Shown piece after piece: positions 1 through 6,518 of a stretch of 34,251 nt of DNA (its first letter is position 1; each line of letters starts with the position of its first letter). This stretch comes from Parasedimentitalea huanghaiensis (GTDB taxonomy: Bacteria; Pseudomonadota; Alphaproteobacteria; Rhodobacterales; Rhodobacteraceae). The stretch lies in assembly GCF_009753675.1 (NCBI RefSeq), contig NZ_WQLV01000027.1:1-34251 (forward strand). Direction: 5' to 3'. Both the position numbers and the translations under genes were made by a program. A model generated the notes under the pieces. That model searched no databases and had not been told where the DNA came from. It worked only from the letters and a program-made list of their open reading frames with translations.

Positions 1-39
1 TGGAAAAGCCCAGTCGCCTTCGAACGGATGGTGGCTTAA
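1..39 (+). pseudogene. C-terminal tail of an IS3-family transposase (first element)
   Basis: Frame 1 reads WKSPVAFERMVA and then TAA at 37-39. This matches the usual C-terminal end of IS3-family OrfB transposases (the WKSP-FE tail after the DDE integrase core). Only 12 codons are in the window; the rest would lie upstream of position 1. The following bases (about 40-78, containing ACTTGGGGCGGCACGAAAGC) look like the terminal non-coding end of that element. The family assignment rests on a short but characteristic peptide. Whether the upstream part is intact cannot be seen. Confidence 0.6.
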
Positions 40-107
40 ACGAGCACTTGGGGCGGCACGAAAGCGCGACAGGTCCAGTGTATGCGCAGCATGCACGAGA
101 GGGGAAC

Positions 108-560
108 ATGAGGGCTGAGGACGTGACTGACACGCTGGACTTGGCATTGAAGGCATCAGGTTGCGACCAGGTTCATGTCGTCCACAAGCCACGCCTGCTC
201 AGTGATAACGGCTCCAGCTACGTCTCGGGCGATCTGGCTGAGTGGTTGCAGGACAAAGGCATGAAGCACTCACGCGGAGCGCCATATCATCCCCAGACAC
301 AGGGCAAGATCGAGCGATGGCATCAAACCTTGAAGAACCGCATCCTGCTGGAAAACTACTTCCTGCCCGGTGATCTCGAAGCCCAGATCGAAGCCTTCGT
401 CGACCACTACAACCACCAGCGCTACCACGAGAGCCTGAAAAACATCACACCTGCCGACGTCTACTTCGGACGGGACAAAGCCATTCTACAACAGCGAGAA
501 AGGATCAAACAAAAGACACTCGAAACGCGCCGCTTGCATCACAGGCAACACGCCGCATAA
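108..560 (+). pseudogene. Truncated IS3-family transposase, integrase catalytic core C-terminal part (second element)
   Basis: An open frame runs to TAA at 558-560. It carries the second Asp of the DDE triad (LLSDNGSSY), the HPQTQGKIERWHQTLKNR block with the catalytic Glu, and the NHQRYHESLKN..PADVYFGR tail of IS3-type OrfB. The transposase-like sequence begins only around MRAEDVTDTLDLAL (position 108). The frame can be extended to a TTG at 48, but residues before 108 read through the end of the neighbouring IS and do not look like transposase. The N-terminal part with the first catalytic Asp is missing, so the protein should be inactive. This is a 5'-deleted copy butted against the tail of another IS3 element. 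Confidence 0.85.
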
Positions 561-635
561 TCAAACCAACCAGATGAGCCAAACTTTCTCTTAGTTTAGG
601 CTGCCTTTGGACCCAAAAACTCTGCCGACGCACAC
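561..635 (+). mobile_element. Probable right end of the second IS3 element
   Basis: The bases after the transposase stop (TTCTCTTAGTTTAGG and on to a CA dinucleotide near 633-634) resemble the terminal non-coding end of an IS3-family element, which commonly ends in CA. The minus-strand acyl-CoA ligase frame runs into this sequence and ends in it at 591. The exact boundary is inferred; no target-site duplication can be checked because the left end is missing. Confidence 0.45.
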
Positions 636-2117
636 TTGCAGGCGTGCGCGCAGGTCAACTTTAAGCACCTTGCCGTAATTGTTTTTCGGCAGCTTCTGGA
701 TGAAAATGTACTCCTTGGGCCGTTTGAAACGTGCAATCTGATCAAGGCATAATTGGTCGAGTGCGGAGGGTGCGGCTGTGCCGACTACAAAGGCCACAAC
801 TTCTTCGCCCCAATCGGCGTCTGGACGGCCAACCACCGCAACTTCGGCTATATCGGGATGCGAGAGCAGCACCTCTTCGACCTCGCGGGGGTAGATGTTG
901 GACCCACCCGAGATAATCATATCCTTAGAGCGATCCTGCATGGTGATGTAGCCATCAGCGTCTTTTGACCCTATGTCGCCAGTCCATAACCAACCATCGC
1001 GAATAGTGTTCTGCGTCGCTTCTGGGTTACGCCAATATCCCTTCATCACGGTGGCGCCGCGCACCACAATTTCGCCGGTTTCGCCCGGTGGAAGTTCTTG
1101 GCCGACTTCATCAAAAATGCGTACCAGAACTGCGCTTTGGGCGGTACCAACGGAATTGAGCCGTTGGCGCCATCGAGGGTGGGTGCGATCAGCCACATCG
1201 TGGCGGGTAAGGGCCGTGATGCCCATCGGGCACTCGCCTTGGCCATAGATTTGTACAAACCGTGTGCCCAGTGTTTCGACCGCATCAAGGATGTCGGCCT
1301 CATACATAGGGCCGCCCGCATAGCTGATGGTGCGCAACCCTTCGCCACTTTGCCCTGTCGCTTTGGCGTGATCTACCAAACGGCGCACCATGGTTGGGGC
1401 GGCAAACATCGAGATGCGGCCAATGGACTTGCCCAATGACAGGATCTCATCTGGTTCAAACCCACCACTTTCAGGGACGACATGGCGCGCGCCACGGATC
1501 ACATGCATGAAGTTATAGATCCCTGCGCCATGCGACATAGGCGCGGCATAGAGGATGGCATCCTCTGCAAAGACCTCGTCCACATCGGTGAAGTACCCAT
1601 AAGTCATCGATGCGACATTGCCACAAGTCATCATCACACCCTTGGGCTTACCGGTGGTGCCGGAGGTGTAGAACAGCCAGATCATGTCATCGCTGTCGAG
1701 TGACACGGGGCGCGTCATCGGATCAGAAGCCAAAAGCGCGGCCCAGTCCTGATCGTCCACGCATATCGCCGGTGTCGCGAGGTCAGGCCCAAGTTTGTCG
1801 TCGCTCAAACACAATGTGGCCGCTGCGTTTTCAAGGATCCAATCCGCTTCTTTCGGGTGCAGTTTGGCATTGATCGGAATGGCCGCAGCACCTGTAAACC
1901 ACACCCCATACATGGCAATCAGATATTCAATCCGGTTGCCCATATAGATCGCAACCCTGTCACCTTTTGACACGCCACGCGCCGCCAAACCCGCACCAAG
2001 GCGTGCTGCGGCGTCGCGAAATTGGGCGTAGTCCATGTCGAGCGTTTCACCAATTAACAGCGCGGGGCTGTCCCCTTTCGCCCGCGCGGTGCGGTGCAGC
2101 CATTCAGCTGGGTTCAT
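591..2117 (-). CDS. Class I adenylate-forming acyl-CoA ligase, 3' end altered by IS
   Basis: 508-residue AMP-binding enzyme that should activate a carboxylic or fatty acid to its acyl-adenylate and then its CoA thioester in the cytoplasm. The P-loop-like motif YTSGTTGKPKG is at about 150-160. GYWRNPEAT, DGWLWTGDIG and the hinge region SKDMIISGGSNIYPREVEE follow in order, and the C-terminal NNYGKVLK carries the catalytic Lys (about K483). Start ATG at 2117 overlaps the upstream thiolase stop as ATGA, so the two are translationally coupled. The last roughly 15 residues (from about 494, VCVGRVFGSKGSLN) appear to be encoded by the IS end; relatives normally stop just after a segment like LRARL. 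The catalytic Lys lies before the junction, so activity may be retained. The chain-length substrate cannot be read from sequence. Confidence 0.88.
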   Translation of the reverse strand: MNPAEWLHRTARAKGDSPALLIGETLDMDYAQFRDAAARLGAGLAARGVSKGDRVAIYMGNRIEYLIAMYGVWFTGAAAIPINAKLHPKEADWILENAAATLCLSDDKLGPDLATPAICVDDQDWAALLASDPMTRPVSLDSDDMIWLFYTSGTTGKPKGVMMTCGNVASMTYGYFTDVDEVFAEDAILYAAPMSHGAGIYNFMHVIRGARHVVPESGGFEPDEILSLGKSIGRISMFAAPTMVRRLVDHAKATGQSGEGLRTISYAGGPMYEADILDAVETLGTRFVQIYGQGECPMGITALTRHDVADRTHPRWRQRLNSVGTAQSAVLVRIFDEVGQELPPGETGEIVVRGATVMKGYWRNPEATQNTIRDGWLWTGDIGSKDADGYITMQDRSKDMIISGGSNIYPREVEEVLLSHPDIAEVAVVGRPDADWGEEVVAFVVGTAAPSALDQLCLDQIARFKRPKEYIFIQKLPKNNYGKVLKVDLRARLQVCVGRVFGSKGSLN

Positions 2118-3268
2118 AAGCGGGGCTCCAAGATCGAACAGTAATTCGCAACACCAGAGCCGCCCATATTAAACACAGCAGCCAATTCAGCACCAGGTTT
2201 TTGCAATGCTCCGGCCTGGCCGGTCACCTGTTGTGCCGCCAATACATGCATGGATACCCCAGTTGCGCCGACAGGGTGCCCCTTGGCTTTCAGCCCGCCA
2301 GATAGGTTCACCGGCAAGGCGCCATCCGCCATCACAGTCCCAGCTGCAACAGCTTTGGCACCCTGGCCCGCAGGGGTCAGTCCCATGGCCTCGTAAATCA
2401 TCAACTCTGCAATGGTGAAGCAGTCATGCACCTCGGCCAGATCAAGGTCATTCACAGTAATCCCGGCATCTTCATAGGCCAGCTCAAAGGCTCGGGCCAC
2501 ACCAGCCAGTTGGGTCATGTCACGGCGAGACATAGGCAGCACATCATTGACTTGACGGGCGGCACGAAACCCTGCGGCATGCGCGAAGCCATCGCGATCC
2601 TCTGCCACCATGACCAGAGCGGCAGCCCCGTCTGAGATCAAAGAGCAATCGGTCAGACGCAGGGGTGGTGCGATCAAGGGGTTCTTGTCGCTTGGGGTGT
2701 TGCAGAAGTCAAAACTCACCTCGCGACGCATCTGCGCTAATGGGTTTGACAGAGCATTGGCATGGTTCTTAACCGCAATCCGGGCCAGTGTTTCAGATTG
2801 ATCACCAAAGGCCTGAAAATACCCATCGGCAATACGGCCAAAGATCTGGGGAAAGCTAACGCCTGCCTCTTCACCCTGATATGAGGCCCCAGCCAGCGCT
2901 TTGGTCACACCTTTGGTATCCAGCGTTGTCATCTTTTCCACACCGATCACAAGCACTGTCCGCGCGGACCCCGCCCGGATTGCATCCCGTGCTGCGTAGA
3001 CCGCTGCCGAGCCAGAGGCACATGCGTTTTCAACACGGGTTGCGGGGGTGAAGCGCAGACGATTATCCATGCCCAGAACCAGAGAGGAGGCAAAGGCATC
3101 CGGCACCATGCCGCTGTTGAAATGCCCCAGCCAGATTCCGTCGATCTCAGCGGGATCTACTTCGGCTTTCTCTATCGCTTCTGCCGCTGCGGTCTGTATG
3201 AGCTCTTCGAACCCCATATCCAGCGCGCCAAAGGGGGTGTGCCCCCAACCAACAATCTTTGCGTCCAT
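2114..3268 (-). CDS. Thiolase-like acetyl-CoA acetyltransferase (SCP-x/lipid-transfer type)
   Basis: 384-residue thiolase-fold enzyme. The nucleophilic Cys is in VENACASGSAA (about C83) and the active-site His in KGHPVGATG (about H331). The C-terminal end FNMGGSGVANYCSIL lacks the classical CxGGG of biosynthetic thiolases, which is typical of the SCP-x / acetyl-CoA acetyltransferase subgroup. It probably cleaves or condenses a beta-ketoacyl-CoA, fitting with the downstream acyl-CoA ligase it overlaps by 4 bp. ATG 3268 is preferred over an upstream ATG at 3316: GGAGGGAC lies just before it and homologues begin with a short MxAxIVGxG-like start. It is divergent from the PAS-LuxR gene, which may control it. 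Confidence 0.88.
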   Translation of the reverse strand: MDAKIVGWGHTPFGALDMGFEELIQTAAAEAIEKAEVDPAEIDGIWLGHFNSGMVPDAFASSLVLGMDNRLRFTPATRVENACASGSAAVYAARDAIRAGSARTVLVIGVEKMTTLDTKGVTKALAGASYQGEEAGVSFPQIFGRIADGYFQAFGDQSETLARIAVKNHANALSNPLAQMRREVSFDFCNTPSDKNPLIAPPLRLTDCSLISDGAAALVMVAEDRDGFAHAAGFRAARQVNDVLPMSRRDMTQLAGVARAFELAYEDAGITVNDLDLAEVHDCFTIAELMIYEAMGLTPAGQGAKAVAAGTVMADGALPVNLSGGLKAKGHPVGATGVSMHVLAAQQVTGQAGALQKPGAELAAVFNMGGSGVANYCSILEPRL

Positions 3269-3344
3269 AAGTCCCTCCACTGCTTTGATTGCAGGGTAGC
3301 GGGGCATGTGCGACAAGATGATCCGTGAAAATACGTAGGTTTCT
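3269..3344. promoter_or_regulatory. Divergent promoter region, thiolase operon / PAS-LuxR gene
   Basis: This 76-bp gap separates the thiolase start on the minus strand from the LuxR-type gene on the plus strand, so both promoters must lie in or very near it. A strong Shine-Dalgarno for the thiolase (GGAGGGAC on the minus strand, 3271-3278) is visible. I could not fix -35/-10 boxes or an operator with confidence. Confidence 0.4.
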
Positions 3345-3893
3345 ATGAAAGACGATCTCGAAACTCTTGTCTTTGATCATTCACCAGTTGGTTTGATCTA
3401 TGCTGAAAACCGTGTGATCCGACGGAGCAATCCACGGTTTGCGCAGATGTTTGGCTATCGGAATGGCGAGTTAGACGGGCACTCTCTATCTAAGTTATAC
3501 CCCTCAATCGAAGAATATGAGCGCATTGGCAATCTGGGCCTACGCAAGATGCATGGCTCAGGTGAATATCAAGACGAACGGATCATGAGCCGCCGTGACG
3601 GGGCGCATTTCTGGTGCCGGGTGCGCGGACAGTCGATGGATCCGCAAACACCCTTCGCACGGTCGGTATGGAGTTTTGCAGATATTTCGGACCATCGACC
3701 AATAGCAGATATGACCGCACGGGAACGGCAAGTCGCTAAAATGATGGCGGAAGGCCTGACCAGTAAAGAGATAGCGCGAGATTTGGACATTTCTCCACGC
3801 ACTGTCGAAGTACACCGGGCGCGATTGTTAGACAAATTCGAGGCGCGCAATTCACTGGAGTTGATCGCCCGGTTGGCAGGTTTGCCAATTTAG
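3345..3893 (+). CDS. PAS domain LuxR-family transcriptional regulator
   Basis: 182-residue protein with an N-terminal PAS sensor domain (about 8-115; FDHSPVGLIYAENRVIRRSNP, the MFGY motif, and RRDGAHFWCR) and a C-terminal GerE-type helix-turn-helix (about 118-175; LTSKEIARDLDISPRTVEVHR). It has no receiver domain or kinase partner, so it is likely a one-component regulator that senses a small molecule or redox state through PAS. It faces the thiolase/ligase operon across 76 bp, so that pair is the most likely target. Start ATG 3345 follows TAGGTTTCT with no strong ribosome site. Family assignment is firm; the ligand is unknown. Confidence 0.85.
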   Translation: MKDDLETLVFDHSPVGLIYAENRVIRRSNPRFAQMFGYRNGELDGHSLSKLYPSIEEYERIGNLGLRKMHGSGEYQDERIMSRRDGAHFWCRVRGQSMDPQTPFARSVWSFADISDHRPIADMTARERQVAKMMAEGLTSKEIARDLDISPRTVEVHRARLLDKFEARNSLELIARLAGLPI

Positions 3894-4057
3894 GCTTGTG
3901 GCAACCCTCCAACGAGGGGTCATGTCGGATCTCAACACGGTTGAACTGTTCGACCTTGAGCCAAGAGGTACGCAAGTCGAAAAGTTCGATACATCGCAGG
4001 AAGTAACCCCGTTTGAAAATCGCGGCTTGGTCCCTTACCTTCAGAGCTTGACGCGGC

Positions 4058-5062
4058 CTAAGGACCCGAGAGCTCTCTCAACATCGCCTTGTGTGCAGTA
4101 TTTTGGATTCTGTTCTCAATATCCGCGACTGAATCCCCCTCATAAATGCTGCTTGCTTCCATACTGACATCCAATCCAACTGGCTTAACAAATTCCAAGG
4201 TAAGATCAGGGAGGTCATATTTTTTTCCTGTTAGGTCCATATACAGATCGCAGACAGCAAAGACCGTTTTCCTCGGACCGATGGTAAACGTCTGCTCAGC
4301 TGCTTTAGTCATCTCTTTTTCAACTTCTGTGCCCGACCCTCGACTTTCTTCGACTGTTTCTTCATCTGTATTCTCAGCGCTGGCTGATCCGCCAAACCCG
4401 CCAAAACTGGCCTCGGCGGATGCGCTGAGTGTCAGTGTATTGGTTTGGCTATCAGTGCGAATAGCGTTGTCGAACACAGTGGCAGATATCGTTTCTTGGA
4501 TTGAGAAACTCTGCGTGTGCTCTGAGTCAGAATCGTTGGTCCACAGGTAACCTTTGGACTGATATTTCATCGTGCGCGAGACCGCGTCACCATTGGATAA
4601 ACGTGTTCCCTGACCCAAATAGGAAACACCTACCCGACTGACATCAGCTTCGCCAAAATCACCAGGCTCCCCCAGCACGGTATTTTCAAAGGGGAACTTA
4701 TAATGTGCATCGTTTGGATCATTGTCTTTGAACCGATACATCAGGCGCACATTGTCTACCTTGATCGCATCGTCGCCGTGGTTTTCCAGCTTTACAGCGA
4801 GCGGTACACCTGTGTCATAGGACATCTCACTGTTGTCGGCCGCGTCATCTAATGGATCGACCCGCAGATCGAACCTGAAACCACTTTCCTTTTTGGGCTC
4901 AAAGCTATTATCCTGAAGCATAATGCGACCTGTGGTGTAGCGTTCCCCGAATATTTGGATCGAAATAGGCGATTTTGTCCCGGCCTTTGGTTCGTTGCTA
5001 ACATCTACGTAGATCGTGATGCTGTTGGCTTTGGCATTTTTATGTTCATCAGCAGTTGTCAT
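4058..5062 (-). CDS. Putative PLAT/LH2 plus aerolysin/MTX2-like pore-forming protein
   Basis: 334 residues, no signal peptide and no hydrophobic membrane helix. Residues about 14-112 fit a PLAT/LH2 beta-sandwich: ITIYVDVSNEPKAGT, then IQIFGE, TGRIML, FRFDLRV and an ending KVDNVRLMYRF. Residues about 165-300 are rich in Ser/Thr/Glu with alternating polar and apolar residues: TQSFSIQETISATV, then TLTLSASAEASF, a glycine-rich GGFGGSASAE, a second charged strand and TFTIGPRKTVFAVCDLYMDL. That layout resembles the pore-forming module of aerolysin/ETX-MTX2 proteins, where a Ser/Thr-rich pair of strands flanks the insertion loop. ATG 5062 is chosen because GGAG stands 6 bases before it; a TTG at 5083 is the alternative. 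The gene stands alone. The fold assignment is my inference from pattern; a plain hypothetical protein is the fallback. Confidence 0.6.
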   Translation of the reverse strand: MTTADEHKNAKANSITIYVDVSNEPKAGTKSPISIQIFGERYTTGRIMLQDNSFEPKKESGFRFDLRVDPLDDAADNSEMSYDTGVPLAVKLENHGDDAIKVDNVRLMYRFKDNDPNDAHYKFPFENTVLGEPGDFGEADVSRVGVSYLGQGTRLSNGDAVSRTMKYQSKGYLWTNDSDSEHTQSFSIQETISATVFDNAIRTDSQTNTLTLSASAEASFGGFGGSASAENTDEETVEESRGSGTEVEKEMTKAAEQTFTIGPRKTVFAVCDLYMDLTGKKYDLPDLTLEFVKPVGLDVSMEASSIYEGDSVADIENRIQNTAHKAMLRELSGP

Positions 5063-5509
5063 TCTAAACTCCAAGTCGGTCAATTTAGCCTAAAATTTCG
5101 CAAATCTTCATTTTATTTGAAGCGACGTTCATCGATTTTAATGCCGTTTTCAAGAATATGTTCCCCAGATACGCTATATCCTTGGTTGTGAGACTTGCTG
5201 GGGTGTCGAGGGATTGGTCGTTCTACAGAGTTGCCCAATTGGACTGCCCTTAGACAGATTTGTGGAGCCCGATGTCTCAGCGGAAGAAACGAACCGCCTT
5301 TTACTAGGAAAGCGGAGGACCTTGATTGGCGATCAAACAACCGAAGCCGGAAGAGATTGAGTATACGGTGAACAGCTGCTTTCACAGGCAAGAGTGAGAA
5401 ACGAAATGCTGTTGAGCGGATAACGCCAAGGTTCGCTGCACAATGGCACCACGTCAACCAATGAAGGGCTGTACTGCGGATGCAAAACTTATTTCGTTAG
5501 TGGTGATTT
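5063..5509. other. Gene-poor interval, partly AT-rich
   Basis: This 447-bp stretch holds no gene I can support. Next to the PLAT-protein start it is AT-rich and contains the short inverted repeat CTTCA (5106-5110) / TGAAG (5118-5122), a possible operator or promoter element for that gene. A 114-codon minus-strand frame (5113-5457) is present but has an erratic, Arg/Leu-rich composition typical of chance frames. The middle part may be decayed former coding sequence, but I recognise nothing. Confidence 0.4.
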
Positions 5510-6085
5510 TCAGTGCAGTGCCTTTTCCATAAGCAACCAATTCTTGGCATAAGTTTTCCAATTTTTGCGGATAACAGCTTCTACGGCGGTGGTTGTATAG
5601 CCCCGCTTTTCGTAAAACCGAATGGCGGTTGGGTTGGTGTCGATGACCACAAGACTAATATTGGGCCTGCGCGCTGATTTCCCGAGATACTCGGCAATGT
5701 CCATCAATTGCGATGCCAAACCTCTGCCAACGAATTCGGGGGCGGTCGCAATTCCATGCAAGTACCAGGACCCTTTTGCTTTCGAAAACAGTGACAACAG
5801 CGGCCTGAGCATATCATCCATGCCCGGCAGGTGTGGGTTCGGTGAATCTGCCATCTGATAAGAGATCAGCATCGCTCCAATCCTGCCATCAACATCGGCG
5901 ACTATCGTATTACCCTCGTTGATAAATGCGCTTTGTGCCCGGCGTCCAAAGTTCTCTTTGGTTTCATCGCCTTCGGCCAATCTAGACCAAAGATGCTCGA
6001 CAAATCCGGGCACGGTTGATTTGGCGAGTGGGAGGATTTCGTCCACGTCGCCAAGTGTAGCCATTTTGAAAGGCGGCTTGAGCAC
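5510..6085 (-). CDS. GNAT-family N-acetyltransferase
   Basis: 191-residue acetyl-CoA-dependent acyltransferase. Motif A is at about 113-128 (APEFVGRGLASQLM, with the R/Q-x-x-G-x-G/A pyrophosphate loop) and the C-terminal NPTAIRFYEKRGY block is at about 151-163, as in GNAT proteins acting on small molecules or protein amino groups. GTG 6085 is taken as start because the first beta strand (FKMATLGDVDEI) seems to need it; ATG 6064 is an alternative and neither has a good ribosome site. It lies in the same direction as the PLAT protein, 447 bp upstream of it, so co-transcription is doubtful. Substrate unknown. Confidence 0.82.
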   Translation of the reverse strand: MLKPPFKMATLGDVDEILPLAKSTVPGFVEHLWSRLAEGDETKENFGRRAQSAFINEGNTIVADVDGRIGAMLISYQMADSPNPHLPGMDDMLRPLLSLFSKAKGSWYLHGIATAPEFVGRGLASQLMDIAEYLGKSARRPNISLVVIDTNPTAIRFYEKRGYTTTAVEAVIRKNWKTYAKNWLLMEKALH

Positions 6086-6518
6086 AATATCGGCGTTGGA
6101 CAGAGCAATACTCCGCGAAAAAAAACAACAGGGAAGCGTTTGGTTAAATCATTTTAACACCGGCCCACTTGTTTGTCTGCAGCGGCTCTGTCCTGCCATT
6201 GAGCACCATGGTCGCGAGTGTCGGAAAAGGGTTGAAAACGTCGAAGGTGCGGATCCGCTTATGCCACGCAAGCTGGGTTCCGCCGTGAGGGGGGGGGCCT
6301 CGCACTTGCGGTCATCACTGGGTAGAGCGCGCAGTTTGCTGCGTTTCGGTTTAGCCTGTCCTCTAAAATGCATAATTTCGCGCACAGGCTAGCAATAGAG
6401 GTAGCAGCCGAATTGAATGCAAACAAAAGACCACCAGTTTTTTGACTTTGGGCTAGTTTCTTTGCCGTGGACCCAAAAGCACGCGACCTGAATTGCAATT
6501 TGTAGTAGGGAATTTGAT
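6086..6518. other. Intergenic region with G9 tract
   Basis: This 433-bp gap between the divergent GNAT and cyclase genes must hold both promoters. It contains a run of nine G at 6289-6297 followed by CCTCGCACTTGCGGTCATC. The short frames across it are not convincing genes. The region just before the cyclase (6430-6510) includes TTTTTTGACTTTGGG, a possible -35-like element, and AGGG about 9 bases before the TTG start. No tRNA or riboswitch was recognised. Confidence 0.4.

Noticed and set aside
3898-4167. 89-codon plus-strand frame after the PAS-LuxR gene
   Set aside because: Overlaps the 3' end of the PLAT-like gene on the other strand, has no family features and a tail rich in Cys/Pro typical of chance frames.
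5113-5457. 114-codon minus-strand frame
   Set aside because: Arg/Leu/Ser-heavy composition, no motif, no ribosome site; more likely non-coding or decayed DNA.
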